Shown piece by piece: positions 55,149-63,422 of a stretch of DNA of 64,000 bases (positions are counted from its first letter, which is position 1; each line of letters begins with the position of its first letter). Source of the DNA: Micromonospora arida. GTDB taxonomy: Bacteria; Actinomycetota; Actinomycetes; Mycobacteriales; Micromonosporaceae. A program made the translations under genes and the position numbers. The notes beneath the pieces are model-generated. The model had not been told where the DNA came from. It did not search any database and saw nothing but the letters and a program-made list of their open reading frames with translations. Location of the stretch: contig NZ_QGSY01000158.1 of NCBI RefSeq assembly GCF_003857035.1, positions 1-64,000 of the forward strand, read 5' to 3'.

Positions 55149-55721
55149 ATGGCCGGTGCAGCGCACAACAGCGGGCACCGCGAGGTGCTCTACGTCATCG
55201 CCTGCGGTTCGCCGCTGGCCCGGCACGTCGGTCGTCTGGTCGACCTCGCCCAACAGGACGGTTGGGACGTCTGCGTGATCACCACGCCGGACGGCGCGAA
55301 GTTCGTCGACCAGTCGGCCCTGATTCGGCAGACCGGCCACCCGGTGCGGACGCACTACAAGAACCCCGGTGACCCGGACGTGCTTCCGCCCGCCGACGCC
55401 ATGATCGTCTGCCCGGCCACCGTCAACACGGTCAACAAGTGGGCGGCCGGGATCACCGACACGTTGGCGCTCGGGCTGTTGGTCGAGGCCCAGGGCAAGG
55501 GCGTCCCCATCGTGGCGGTGCCGTACACCAACGCGGCGATGGCCTGCCACCCGGCGTTCCGTGCCGGGGTGGCCCGGTTGGCCGAGTGGGGCGTCACGGT
55601 GCTCTTCGGCGACGATGTGATCGCTCTGCATCCGCCCGGAACGGGGGAACAGCACACGCATGCCTTCCCCTGGGCGATGCCGCTGGCCGCGTTGCAGACC
55701 GTCTCCTGGACCGCCGCCTAG
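55149..55721 (+). CDS. Flavoprotein, phosphopantothenoylcysteine decarboxylase-like
   Basis: 190 aa. VLYVIACGSPLARHVGRLVDLA is the FMN-binding start, and VCPATVNTVNKWAAGITDTLALGLLVEA with VPYTNAAMACHPAF is the substrate-side motif of the HFCD flavoprotein family. It is not fused to a CoaB domain and not next to CoA genes, so a role other than CoA synthesis is likely. Co-transcribed with the XRE regulator. Confidence 0.88.
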   Translation: MAGAAHNSGHREVLYVIACGSPLARHVGRLVDLAQQDGWDVCVITTPDGAKFVDQSALIRQTGHPVRTHYKNPGDPDVLPPADAMIVCPATVNTVNKWAAGITDTLALGLLVEAQGKGVPIVAVPYTNAAMACHPAFRAGVARLAEWGVTVLFGDDVIALHPPGTGEQHTHAFPWAMPLAALQTVSWTAA

Positions 55722-55803
55722 CGCGTCCGGCAGATCTTCCACCCGATGCGGCCGGGCCGGGTGTCACCGCCCGGCGGCCCCGACGCCGGTAAGCTGGCCC
55801 GCC

Positions 55804-56676
55804 GTGAGCACAAGCCGATCCGCCCCCACAGTCAGCGACGTGGTGGCCGCGCTGGAACGGCGCTTTCCGCCGGTCTGGGCGGAAGAGTGGGACCGGGTGG
55901 GCCTGGTGCTCGGTGAGCCGGCCGCCCCGGTCCGCCGGGTGCTCTGCGTGGTCGACGTGGTGCCCGAGACGGTCGACGAAGCCCTCGCCGCCGACGCGGA
56001 CATGATCGTTTCGCATCACCCGCTGCTGCTGCGCGGGGTGTCCTCGGTCGCCGCGACGACCTTCAAGGGGCGGATCATCCACCAGTTGATCAGGGCCGGG
56101 ATGGCGCTCTACGCGGCGCACACCAACGCCGACGTGGCCTCCCCGGGCGTCTCCGACGCCCTCGCCGCCCGCTTCGGGCTCACCGGTCTGCGCCCACTTC
56201 AACGGCCCGCGCCCGGCTCGCCCGCCCACGGCGACGACCGAGGGTTCGGCCGCATCGGCGAGCTGCCTCAGCCGATGACCCTCGCCGAGCTGACCCGGCA
56301 CGCGGCAGCGGTGCTCCCCGTCACGTCCTGGGGAGTTCGCGCGGCGGGGGATCCCGGGCGTATGGTTCGTACCCTCGCCGTCAGCGGCGGGTCGGGGGAC
56401 AGCTTCCTCGGCGCCGCGACCGCCGCCGGGGTGGACGCGTTCCTCACCGCCGACCTGCGGCACCACCCGGCCGGCGAGCACCTCGCCGCCGATGGTCCCG
56501 CCCTGATCGACGCCGCCCACTGGGCGACCGAACGACCGTGGCTGGACGACCTGGCCGCCTTCCTCCGGGAGGCGCTGGACGTCGAGACGCTGGTGTCCGA
56601 CCTGGACACCGACCCGTGGACCGTGCACGCCGCCGCACCCGCTGTGGACGACAAGGAGCCCGACCGTGAAGGCTGA
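55804..56676 (+). CDS. Nif3-like dinuclear metal center protein
   Basis: 290 aa. EEWDRVGLVLGEP, SHHPLLLRG, AAHTNADVASPGVSDALA and the late ADLRHHPAGEHLAADGPALIDAAHWATE carry the His/Asp/Glu ligands of the family's two metals. Known in E. coli as a GTP cyclohydrolase-like protein of uncertain role. First of the conserved trio with a zinc ribbon protein and RNase H/phosphatase; its end overlaps the next start by 11 nt. Confidence 0.92.
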   Translation: MSTSRSAPTVSDVVAALERRFPPVWAEEWDRVGLVLGEPAAPVRRVLCVVDVVPETVDEALAADADMIVSHHPLLLRGVSSVAATTFKGRIIHQLIRAGMALYAAHTNADVASPGVSDALAARFGLTGLRPLQRPAPGSPAHGDDRGFGRIGELPQPMTLAELTRHAAAVLPVTSWGVRAAGDPGRMVRTLAVSGGSGDSFLGAATAAGVDAFLTADLRHHPAGEHLAADGPALIDAAHWATERPWLDDLAAFLREALDVETLVSDLDTDPWTVHAAAPAVDDKEPDREG

Positions 56677-57403
56677 CCCTCAGGTGCAGCGCCGCCTGCT
56701 CGACCTCCAGGCGATCGACACCAACCTCGCCCAGCTCGCCCACCGCCGGCGGTCGCTGCCCGAGCGGGCCGAGCTGGAGTCGCTGGCCCGGGAGCTGTCG
56801 TCGATGGAGGACGAGCGGGTCCGCGCCCAGGTGGCGGTGGACGACCTGGACCGGGACATCGCCCGGTTGGAGAAGGACGTCGAGCAGGTCCGGGCCCGCA
56901 AGGAGAAGGACGAGAACCGGCTTGCCGCCGGCACCGGCCCGGCCCGTGAGCTGGAGGCGCTCCAGCACGAGCTGGTCTCGCTCAAGCGCCGCCAGGGCGA
57001 CCTGGAGGACGCCGAGCTGGAGCTGATGGAGCAGCGGGAGACCGCGCAGGGCGTACTGGACGGTGTGGAGCAGCGGCTGGCCGAGACCCGGGACAAGCGG
57101 GCCGCGACCGAGCAGCGCCGCGACGAAGCGCTGGCCGAGATCGCCAAGGAGGAGGAGTTCAAGCGGGGCGCCCGTCAGCCGCTCGCCGCCGACCTTCCCA
57201 GCGACCTGGTCAACCTCTACGACAAGATCCGCGAGGACACCGGGCTGGGTGCCGCGCTGCTCACCGGGGGCCGCTGCGGCGGGTGCCGCCTGGACCTGTC
57301 CGGCGCCGACCTGGCCCGGATCCGCAAGGCCGCCCCCGACGACGTGGTCCGCTGCGAGGACTGCCGACGGATCATGGTCCGCACCAACGAGTCGGGCCTG
57401 TAG
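56666..57403 (+). CDS. Coiled-coil protein with C-terminal zinc ribbon
   Basis: 245 aa from a GTG. Residues 5-170 are a long coiled coil; the end has the four-Cys ribbon GRCGGCRLDL ... RCEDCRRIMV. Matches the actinobacterial family of Rv2229c, between Nif3 and RNase H. Thought to bind nucleic acid; role not settled. Confidence 0.92.
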   Translation: MKADPQVQRRLLDLQAIDTNLAQLAHRRRSLPERAELESLARELSSMEDERVRAQVAVDDLDRDIARLEKDVEQVRARKEKDENRLAAGTGPARELEALQHELVSLKRRQGDLEDAELELMEQRETAQGVLDGVEQRLAETRDKRAATEQRRDEALAEIAKEEEFKRGARQPLAADLPSDLVNLYDKIREDTGLGAALLTGGRCGGCRLDLSGADLARIRKAAPDDVVRCEDCRRIMVRTNESGL

Positions 57404-57406
57404 GTC

Positions 57407-58585
57407 GTGGCGCCGCGCGTGGTCTCCATGGAGGCCGACGGTGGGTCCCGGGGAAACCCCGGCCCCGCCGGGTACGGCGCGGTGGTCCGCGACCCGGAGA
57501 CCGGCGAGGTGCTCGCCGAGCGCTCCGAGTCGCTCGGCACGGCCACCAACAACGTCGCCGAGTACCAGGGCCTCATCGCCGGGTTGACCGCCGCCGCCGA
57601 GCTGGGCGCCGCCGAGGTGGACGTCCGGATGGACTCCAAGCTGGTGGTCGAGCAGATGTGCGGCCGGTGGCAGATCAAGCACCCCGGCCTGCGGCCCCTC
57701 GCCGCCCAGGCCGCCGCGCTGGTGGGCCGGTTCAGCGCGGTCCGGTTCAGCTGGATTCCGCGCGAGCAGAACCGGCACGCCGACGCCCTCGCCAACGCCG
57801 CCATGGACGCCGCCGCGGGTCGTCCGTCGGCGACTGCGGCCCCCGGCCGTCCCGAGACGACGCCGGCCGCCGGCCAGCCCTCGACGACGCCCGCCGCCCC
57901 GATCGTCGGCAGCGACCCGGCGACCGCGCCGGCCTCCTGGGAGCCACGGCCGACCTTCACCGCCACCCGGCTGATCCTGGTCCGGCACGGCGAGACCCCG
58001 TATACCGAGCAGCGGCGCTACTCCGGGCGCGGCGACGTGCCGCTCTCCGAGCATGGCCGGGCCCAGGTGCAGGCGACGGCCGCCCGGGTGGCCGAGCTGG
58101 CCCCGGCCGTCGCGGCCGTGCTCAGCTCACCGCTGTCCCGGTGTACGGCCACCGCGGCGTCGATCGCCGGGGCGCTCGGTGACGTGCCGGTCCGCACCGA
58201 GGACGACCTGATCGAGTGCGACTTCGGCCAGTGGGAGGGGCGCACCTTCGCCGAGGTGCGCCAGCAGTGGCCGGGGGAGATGGACGCCTGGCTCGCCTCA
58301 CCCCGGATCGCGCCGCCGGGTGGGGAGTCGTTCACCCAGGTCGCCGAACGCGCGCACCGGGTCATCAGCGGGCTGCTCACCGCGTACCCCGGTGAGACCG
58401 TGGTGGTCGTCTCGCACGTCTCGCCGATCAAGCTGATGCTGCGCGACGCCCTCGCGGCCGGCGACGGTTTCCTGCACCGGCTCTTCCTGGACGCGGCCGG
58501 CATCTCGGTGCTCGACATGTGGCCAGACGGCGGCGTGGCCGTGCGCACTGTCAACGACACCGCCCACCTCGCCAGCCTCGACTGA
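57407..58585 (+). CDS. Bifunctional RNase H / histidine phosphatase
   Basis: 392 aa. The N-terminal RNase HI domain has its acidic residues in EADGGSRGNPGPAGYG, NNVAEYQGL, RMDSKLVVEQM and RHADALANAA. After an Ala/Pro/Thr linker (about 145-180) a phosphoglycerate mutase-like domain follows with LVRHGETPYT and VVVVSHVSPIK. This fusion equals Rv2228c of M. tuberculosis, which cleaves RNA-DNA hybrids and has acid phosphatase activity related to cobalamin (CobC). Last of the trio. Confidence 0.95.
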   Translation: MAPRVVSMEADGGSRGNPGPAGYGAVVRDPETGEVLAERSESLGTATNNVAEYQGLIAGLTAAAELGAAEVDVRMDSKLVVEQMCGRWQIKHPGLRPLAAQAAALVGRFSAVRFSWIPREQNRHADALANAAMDAAAGRPSATAAPGRPETTPAAGQPSTTPAAPIVGSDPATAPASWEPRPTFTATRLILVRHGETPYTEQRRYSGRGDVPLSEHGRAQVQATAARVAELAPAVAAVLSSPLSRCTATAASIAGALGDVPVRTEDDLIECDFGQWEGRTFAEVRQQWPGEMDAWLASPRIAPPGGESFTQVAERAHRVISGLLTAYPGETVVVVSHVSPIKLMLRDALAAGDGFLHRLFLDAAGISVLDMWPDGGVAVRTVNDTAHLASLD

Positions 58586-58747
58586 GCCGCCGCACCCTTC
58601 GTTGGTAGGGCCGGTCGGCCGCGCCGTTCGGCGCAGCCGGCCGGCCGTTCGGCGCAGCACCCTCCGGACGGGTCAGGTGACCGCCATCACAGAGTCGTAG
58701 CCTCCGGCCGTTACATCGAGAGCCACGACTCCCCGGAGGTGTGTCAG

Positions 58748-58990
58748 ATGGCTGCACCCGAACCGGAGGCGCCGCCCACGGCGCCGACCAGGGCTAAGGA
58801 CCACAGCCCCTGGAACTGGTTGCTCTTCATCCCCATCGTGGTGCCGCTGATCCCGGCGTTCTTCAATGGCGACTCGCCCCGGGTCTTCGGCTTCCCGCGC
58901 TTCTACTGGCTGCAACTGGCCTTCATCCTGCTCGGCGTCGGCACCACCACGTTGGTCTACCAGATGACGAAGAAGCGGGGAGGCCGCTGA
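58748..58990 (+). CDS. DUF3311 small membrane protein
   Basis: 80 aa from the ATG at 58748 (GGAGG 8 nt upstream). Two hydrophobic helices, NWLLFIPIVVPLIPAFF and FYWLQLAFILLGVGTTTLVYQ, with a basic end. DUF3311 proteins are found just before sodium:solute symporters and are thought to be accessory subunits. Its stop overlaps the symporter's ATG. Confidence 0.92.
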   Translation: MAAPEPEAPPTAPTRAKDHSPWNWLLFIPIVVPLIPAFFNGDSPRVFGFPRFYWLQLAFILLGVGTTTLVYQMTKKRGGR

Positions 58991-60639
58991 TGTGGCGCGA
59001 CCATCTCACCGAGATCATCGTCTTCTCCCTGCTGTTCCTCCTGGTCAGCGTGATGGGCTTCGTGGCCGCCCGCTGGCGGGCACCGAAGGACATGGCGCAC
59101 CTGGACGAGTGGGGGCTGGGCGGGCGCAGCTTCGGCGGCTGGATCACCTGGTTCCTGGTCGGCGGTGACCTCTACACCGCGTACACCTTCGTGGCGGTGC
59201 CGGCGTTGATGTTCGGTGCCGGCGCGGCCGGGTTCTTCGCCGTGCCGTACACCATCGTCATCTACCCGCTGGTCTTCCTTGTGCTGGTGCGGCTCTGGTC
59301 GGTCTCGCACCGGCACGGGTTCGTCACGCCGGCCGACTTCGTCCGCAACCGGTTCGACTCGCCGGTGCTGGCGCTGCTGATCGCGATCACCGGCATCGTC
59401 GCGACCATGCCGTACATCGCGTTGCAGCTGATCGGCATCGAGGCGGTGCTCAAGACGATGGGCGTCACCGGCGACAACGCGCTGGCCCGGCACCTGCCGA
59501 TCATCATCGCGTTCGCCATCCTGGCCGCCTACACGTACCAGTCGGGGTTGCGCGCGCCCGCGTTGATCGCGTTCGTCAAGGACAGCCTGATCTACATCGT
59601 GATCCTGGTGGCGGTCATCTACCTGCCGTACAAGCTGGGCGGCTGGGGTGACATCTTCGCCGCCGCAGACGCGAAGTTCGACGCCTCGCCCAACCCGAAC
59701 GACGGCATCCTGCTCAACGGCAACAACCAGCTTCAGTACGTGACGCTGGCGCTCGGCTCGGCGTTGGCACTCTTCCTCTACCCGCACAGCATCACCGGTG
59801 TGCTGGCCAGCAGGAACCGCGACGTGATCAAGCGGAACATGTCGGCGCTGCCCGCGTACAGCCTGCTGCTCGGGTTGATCGCGCTGCTCGGTTACATGGC
59901 CATCGCGGCCGGTGTGAAGCCGCTGCCGGGTGCCAAGGAGGGCACTGTCGACAGCAACACCGTCGTGCCGTTGCTGTTCGACCAGCAGTTCCCGGACTGG
60001 TTCGCCGGTGTGGCGTACGCGGCGATCGGTATCGGCGCGCTGGTGCCGGCGGCGATCATGTCGATCGCGGCGGCGAACCTGTTCACCCGCAACATCTACA
60101 AGGAGTACCTGAAGCGGGACGCCTCCGCGGCCCAGGAGGCGAACGTCTCGAAGATCACCTCACTGGTGGTGAAGGTCGGTGCGGTGGCCTGCATCGTCTT
60201 CCTCGACCCGCAGTTCTCCATCGACCTCCAGCTGATCGGTGGCGTGATCATCCTTCAGACGCTGCCGGCGGTGGCGCTGGGCCTTTACACCCGCTGGTTC
60301 CACCGCACCGGCCTGATCGTCGGCTGGGTTGCCGGCATGGGGTTGGGCATGTGGATGCTCTACCAGGTGGCCAGCCCGACCCGGAAGCACTTTGGCGGCT
60401 CGGCGTTCCCGCTGTCGGAGTTCGGGTTCGACACCACCAAGACGATCTACGTTGGCATCGTGGCGGTGGCGGTCAACCTGGCCGTGGCGGCGCTGGTGAC
60501 GCTCGCGCTGCGGGCCGCGAAGGTCGAGGAAGGTGTCGACGGCACCGAGCCGGACGACTACTTCGCCGACGAGGGCGACCCCCGGGTCACCCCGGGCACC
60601 GAGCGCGACGCCGACTCGGCCCGCGAGCCGGTCGCCTGA
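58990..60639 (+). CDS. Sodium:solute symporter (monocarboxylate type)
   Basis: 549 aa with about thirteen membrane helices: GGRSFGGWITWFLVGGDLYTAYTFVAVP near the start and TPADFVRNRFDS after helix 4. The N-terminal half and DUF3311 partner resemble MctP-type permeases for short monocarboxylates (acetate, pyruvate, lactate); substrate is inferred only. A charged, acidic C-tail follows. Confidence 0.92.
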   Translation: MWRDHLTEIIVFSLLFLLVSVMGFVAARWRAPKDMAHLDEWGLGGRSFGGWITWFLVGGDLYTAYTFVAVPALMFGAGAAGFFAVPYTIVIYPLVFLVLVRLWSVSHRHGFVTPADFVRNRFDSPVLALLIAITGIVATMPYIALQLIGIEAVLKTMGVTGDNALARHLPIIIAFAILAAYTYQSGLRAPALIAFVKDSLIYIVILVAVIYLPYKLGGWGDIFAAADAKFDASPNPNDGILLNGNNQLQYVTLALGSALALFLYPHSITGVLASRNRDVIKRNMSALPAYSLLLGLIALLGYMAIAAGVKPLPGAKEGTVDSNTVVPLLFDQQFPDWFAGVAYAAIGIGALVPAAIMSIAAANLFTRNIYKEYLKRDASAAQEANVSKITSLVVKVGAVACIVFLDPQFSIDLQLIGGVIILQTLPAVALGLYTRWFHRTGLIVGWVAGMGLGMWMLYQVASPTRKHFGGSAFPLSEFGFDTTKTIYVGIVAVAVNLAVAALVTLALRAAKVEEGVDGTEPDDYFADEGDPRVTPGTERDADSAREPVA

Positions 60640-60685
60640 CCGCTGGTACGCCCGGGTGCCGACGCCGGTCGGTGCCCGGGCGTAC

Positions 60686-60790
60686 CTGTGTCCAGGCCGT
60701 CGTCTGGGGCCCGTCGTCGTCTGTGTCCGGGCCGTCGTCTTGGGCCTGTCGTCGTCTGTGTCCAGGCCGTCGTCTGGGGCCTGTCGTCGT
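60686..60790. repeat. Three 35-bp tandem repeats
   Basis: Units at 60686, 60721 and 60756, each starting CTGTGTCC and ending GTCGTCGT, with 1-3 differences; a fourth copy starts at 60791 but decays after six bases. The 492-nt spacer 60640-61131 contains only this, the next repeat and a family 2 palindrome; no gene seen. Confidence 0.92.
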
Positions 60791-60889
60791 CTGTGTGGGC
60801 GTCGTGGGGGTCGTTGTCGCGGGCGGTGAGGTGGCTTCAGACGCTATCGAGCTGATGTCGCAAACGAATCATGCGCCCCCCGACGTAGG

Positions 60890-60968
60890 CAGCGAGGGCT
60901 GCCGGGTCAGCGAGGGCTGCGGGGCCAGCGAGGGCGAGGGCTGGCGGGGTCAGCGAGGGCTGCCGGGC
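60890..60968. repeat. Short tandem repeat, CAGCGAGGGCTGCCGGG units
   Basis: Four imperfect units at 60890, 60908, 60926 (25 nt, with an extra GAGGGC) and 60951; the others are 18 nt. Confidence 0.85.
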
Positions 60969-61000
60969 CGGGCCGGCGACCTGGCGAGCTTTGGCTACCG

Positions 61001-61087
61001 AGATCGTGCTCGATCATTGTTGTAGTGGTGTTGGGCCGCGCAGGAGGCCCCTACAACCAGGATCTTGCGCGATCTTGGCGGTGGAAG
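61001..61087. repeat. Palindromic intergenic repeat, family 2 (copy B)
   Basis: 87 bp, the same length and orientation as 62766-62852, with five differences counted by eye. The centre is GTTGTAGTGG facing CCCCTACAAC; the ends are AGATCGTGCTCGATCA and GATCTTGCGCGATCTTGG. Confidence 0.9.
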
Positions 61088-61131
61088 GAGCTCTCGCGTC
61101 GGTCCACCAAGGCCGGCGGTGCTTCTGCGGC

Positions 61132-61671
61132 CTACGGTTGTGATCGGCCGATTCCCTTGAGTGCGAGGGTCAGCAGTTGTTCCGCCTTGGCCGCGCCCAT
61201 CGGCTGCGCCGCGAGTGAGATGCCGTTGGCGAGGATGATCAGGTCGGCCATGGTGATGTCGGGCCGTACCGAGCCCTCGTCGACGGCTCGGCGTAGCAGT
61301 GGTTCACCGGCGGCGACGAGCATCGCGCCGCAGGCCTCGGTCTCCTCGGGGGGCTCGTTCAGGAGCGAATCCGCGAGGCCGCGGGTTGTCGTGGCGTACG
61401 CGGTGACCTCGTGCAGCCAGGTCGTCAGCCCGTCGAGGGCGTCCGGCGCGGCGAGCAGATCTCCGGCGCGCGCTGCCAGGTTGCGGACGCAGCCGCGGAA
61501 GACCGCCTGGAGCAGCGACCACCGGGTGGGGAAGTGCCGGTGCAGGGTCGCCGAACCCACCCCGGCGGATCGGGCGATCTCCTCCAGCGAGGCGTACGCG
61601 CCGTCGCGGGCGATCGCCTCGGAGGCCGCTTTGACGACGAGGTCGTAGTTGCGCTGCGCGTCAGCTCTCAT
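61132..61671 (-). CDS. TetR family transcriptional regulator
   Basis: 179 aa. HTH at about 8-55: NYDLVVKAASEAIARDGAYASLEEIARSAGVGSATLHRHFPTRW. The C-terminal domain is the usual ligand-binding bundle (SLLNEPPEETEACGAML; GSVRPDITMADLI). Divergent from the NmrA-like gene with two operator-like sequences between them, so it probably represses that gene and itself. Confidence 0.93.
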   Translation of the reverse strand: MRADAQRNYDLVVKAASEAIARDGAYASLEEIARSAGVGSATLHRHFPTRWSLLQAVFRGCVRNLAARAGDLLAAPDALDGLTTWLHEVTAYATTTRGLADSLLNEPPEETEACGAMLVAAGEPLLRRAVDEGSVRPDITMADLIILANGISLAAQPMGAAKAEQLLTLALKGIGRSQP

Positions 61672-61688
61672 GGCCCGCCTTGCAGAAG

Positions 61689-61737
61689 TGGGGTGGTCCC
61701 CCGTATCGTAGCCGACGGGAAGTGGGGGATCACCCCA
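61689..61737. promoter_or_regulatory. Paired operator candidates between tetR-type and NmrA-type genes
   Basis: TGGGGTGGTCCCCC (61689-61702) and GGGGGATCACCCCA (61724-61737) invert each other with one mismatch, and each is also nearly palindromic; both follow AAG. Spacing of 35 bp between corresponding ends suits binding of two dimers. Confidence 0.5.
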
Positions 61738-61757
61738 TTTGTTTCTCAGGAGGCATT

Positions 61758-62648
61758 GTGGCTGTTCTCGTCATCGGCGCAACGGGCAAGCAGGGCGGGG
61801 CGACGGCCCGAGCGCTGCTCGACAAGGGCGTCCCGGTCCGTGCCCTGGTCCGTGATCCCGGCGCCGATAGCGCCCGGGCTCTGCGGGATCGGGGTGCCGA
61901 ACTGGTCACCGGCGACCTGGACGACGTGGAGTCGCTGCTCGCCGCGGCCGACGGCATGGATGGCCTCTTCTTCATCCCGTATCCCGACGTGACGGACATG
62001 CAGGGCGACGCCGAGGTGACCCGCGGCCGCAACGTCGTCGAGGCAGCGCGCCGGGCCGGTGTGTCGCACGTCGTGCACAGCAGCGTCTCGGGTGCCGGCG
62101 ACTTCCACCGCAACCAGCCCGGATGGGCCGAGGGCCGGTGGGACAGGCACTACTGGGAGAGCAAGGCGGCCATCGACGAGATGGTGCGCTCCGGTGGCTT
62201 CGCGCACTGGACTGTTCTGAAGCCCTCGACCTTCATGGAGAACCTGGTCGGCTGGTCCTACCTCTTCGGCGACTGGTCCAGCGGCACGATCATCACCGGC
62301 TTCGCCGCCGACACGCGCATGCCGTGGATCGCCGTCGACGACATCGGTGAGGCCGCGGCGATCGCGCTCACCAACCCGGGGAAGCTCGACGGCCAGGACG
62401 TCGAACTCGCCGGCGACCTGCTCACCATGACCGAGGTCGCGGCCATCCTGAGTGAGGTCACCGGTCGGGCGATCACCGCTCCTGTGCTCACCCCGCAGGA
62501 GGCCGTCGAGCGCGGCCTGCTGCCCGCCATGGTCAACGCGGTCGAGCAGATCAACGAGAACGGAAGCCCGGCCCGTCCGGAGATGACCCGCGCCCTCGGC
62601 CTGCCCACCACCGACTTCCGGACGTGGGCGCGGCGAACGTTCTCCTGA
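61758..62648 (+). CDS. NmrA-like NAD(P)-binding oxidoreductase
   Basis: 296 aa from the GTG at 61758 (AGGAGG 4 nt upstream). LVIGATGKQGGATARALLDKG binds the dinucleotide; VVHSSVSGAGDFHRN and ESKAAIDEMVRSGGFAHWTVLKPSTFMENL are typical of atypical SDRs of the NmrA/HSCARG or quinone-reductase-like group. It may be a redox sensor or reductase. Under likely TetR control. Confidence 0.9.
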   Translation: MAVLVIGATGKQGGATARALLDKGVPVRALVRDPGADSARALRDRGAELVTGDLDDVESLLAAADGMDGLFFIPYPDVTDMQGDAEVTRGRNVVEAARRAGVSHVVHSSVSGAGDFHRNQPGWAEGRWDRHYWESKAAIDEMVRSGGFAHWTVLKPSTFMENLVGWSYLFGDWSSGTIITGFAADTRMPWIAVDDIGEAAAIALTNPGKLDGQDVELAGDLLTMTEVAAILSEVTGRAITAPVLTPQEAVERGLLPAMVNAVEQINENGSPARPEMTRALGLPTTDFRTWARRTFS

Positions 62649-62665
62649 AAACCGGTCGCCGACCC

Positions 62666-62740
62666 GCGCCGGGTGTGGGTTGACGCGGCCGCGCCGGGTG
62701 TGGGTTGACGCGGCCGGGCCGGGTGTGGGTTCATGCGGCC
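62666..62740. repeat. Three 25-bp tandem repeats
   Basis: Units at 62666, 62691 and 62716: GCGCC(or GGGCC)-GGGTGTGGGT-TGACGCGGCC, the third with TCATGCGGCC. Directly after the NmrA-like stop and before the family 2 repeat. Confidence 0.93.
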
Positions 62741-62765
62741 GGGCCGGCTCGGCGGGTTCACCGCA

Positions 62766-62852
62766 AGATCGTGCTCGATCATCGTTGTAGTGGTGTCAGG
62801 CCGCGCAGCAGGCCACTACAACCAGGATCTTGCGCGATCTTGGCGGTGGAAG
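62766..62852. repeat. Palindromic intergenic repeat, family 2 (copy C)
   Basis: GTTGTAGTGG (62784-62793) perfectly inverts at 62813-62822. Same orientation and length as copy B at 61001-61087. Confidence 0.92.
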
Positions 62853-62909
62853 AGTTTTTCGTGCGGCTAGATGGCGCGGTGAGCCACACCACGAGACCGC
62901 CACGCGTGG

Positions 62910-63368
62910 TCAGCGGCGGTTGCGGTTCACCAGGGCCTGGTTCAGGCGGCCCAGCAGGGCGGCCAGCGTGTCCCGGTCCTCGGCGCTCCAGTCGGCCAGC
63001 ATGTCGCCGTAGAGCCGGGTGCGGGCGGCCTGGACGGCGGCCATCCGTTGCAGACCGGCCGGGGTGGGGGAGATGACAGTGCCGCGGCCGTCGGACGGGT
63101 CCGGGGTGCGGGTGATCAGGCCGTCGCGCTGAAGCGCGGAGACCTGCCGGGTGACTGTTGAGCCGTCAAGGTTGAGTCGGGCGGCGAGCGCCGAGACGTT
63201 CTGCGGGCCGGCGTCGGCCAGGTGGCGCAGGATGACGTACGCCGCGCGGTCCAGCACCCGGTGCTCGGCGGTGCCGGTGGCCCGCCGGGTGGCCTCGCCG
63301 AAGCGCATCAGCAGGGCCACCTCGGTCTCGATCCGGCCGAGGGTGCTCTCGTCGTGGTCGTCGCTCAT
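62910..63368 (-). CDS. MarR family transcriptional regulator
   Basis: 152 aa. Winged helix: VLDRAAYVILRHLADAG, ALAARLNLDGSTVTRQVSALQRDGLITR and the wing DPSDGRGTVISPTPAG. Divergent from an MFS efflux-like gene with a double palindrome covering both starts, the standard layout for a local repressor. Confidence 0.93.
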   Translation of the reverse strand: MSDDHDESTLGRIETEVALLMRFGEATRRATGTAEHRVLDRAAYVILRHLADAGPQNVSALAARLNLDGSTVTRQVSALQRDGLITRTPDPSDGRGTVISPTPAGLQRMAAVQAARTRLYGDMLADWSAEDRDTLAALLGRLNQALVNRNRR

Positions 63369-63370
63369 AG

Positions 63371-63405
63371 CTGTACGATACAGGATAAGTACCTGTACGA
63401 TACAG
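63371..63405. promoter_or_regulatory. Double MarR operator (two CTGTACGATACAG palindromes)
   Basis: Identical 13-bp palindromes CTGTA-CGA-TACAG at 63371-63383 and 63393-63405, 22 bp apart (two helical turns), filling the 54-nt gap between the divergent MarR and MFS genes. Confidence 0.8.
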
Positions 63406-63422
63406 CTATCTGAGGAGTCGGA

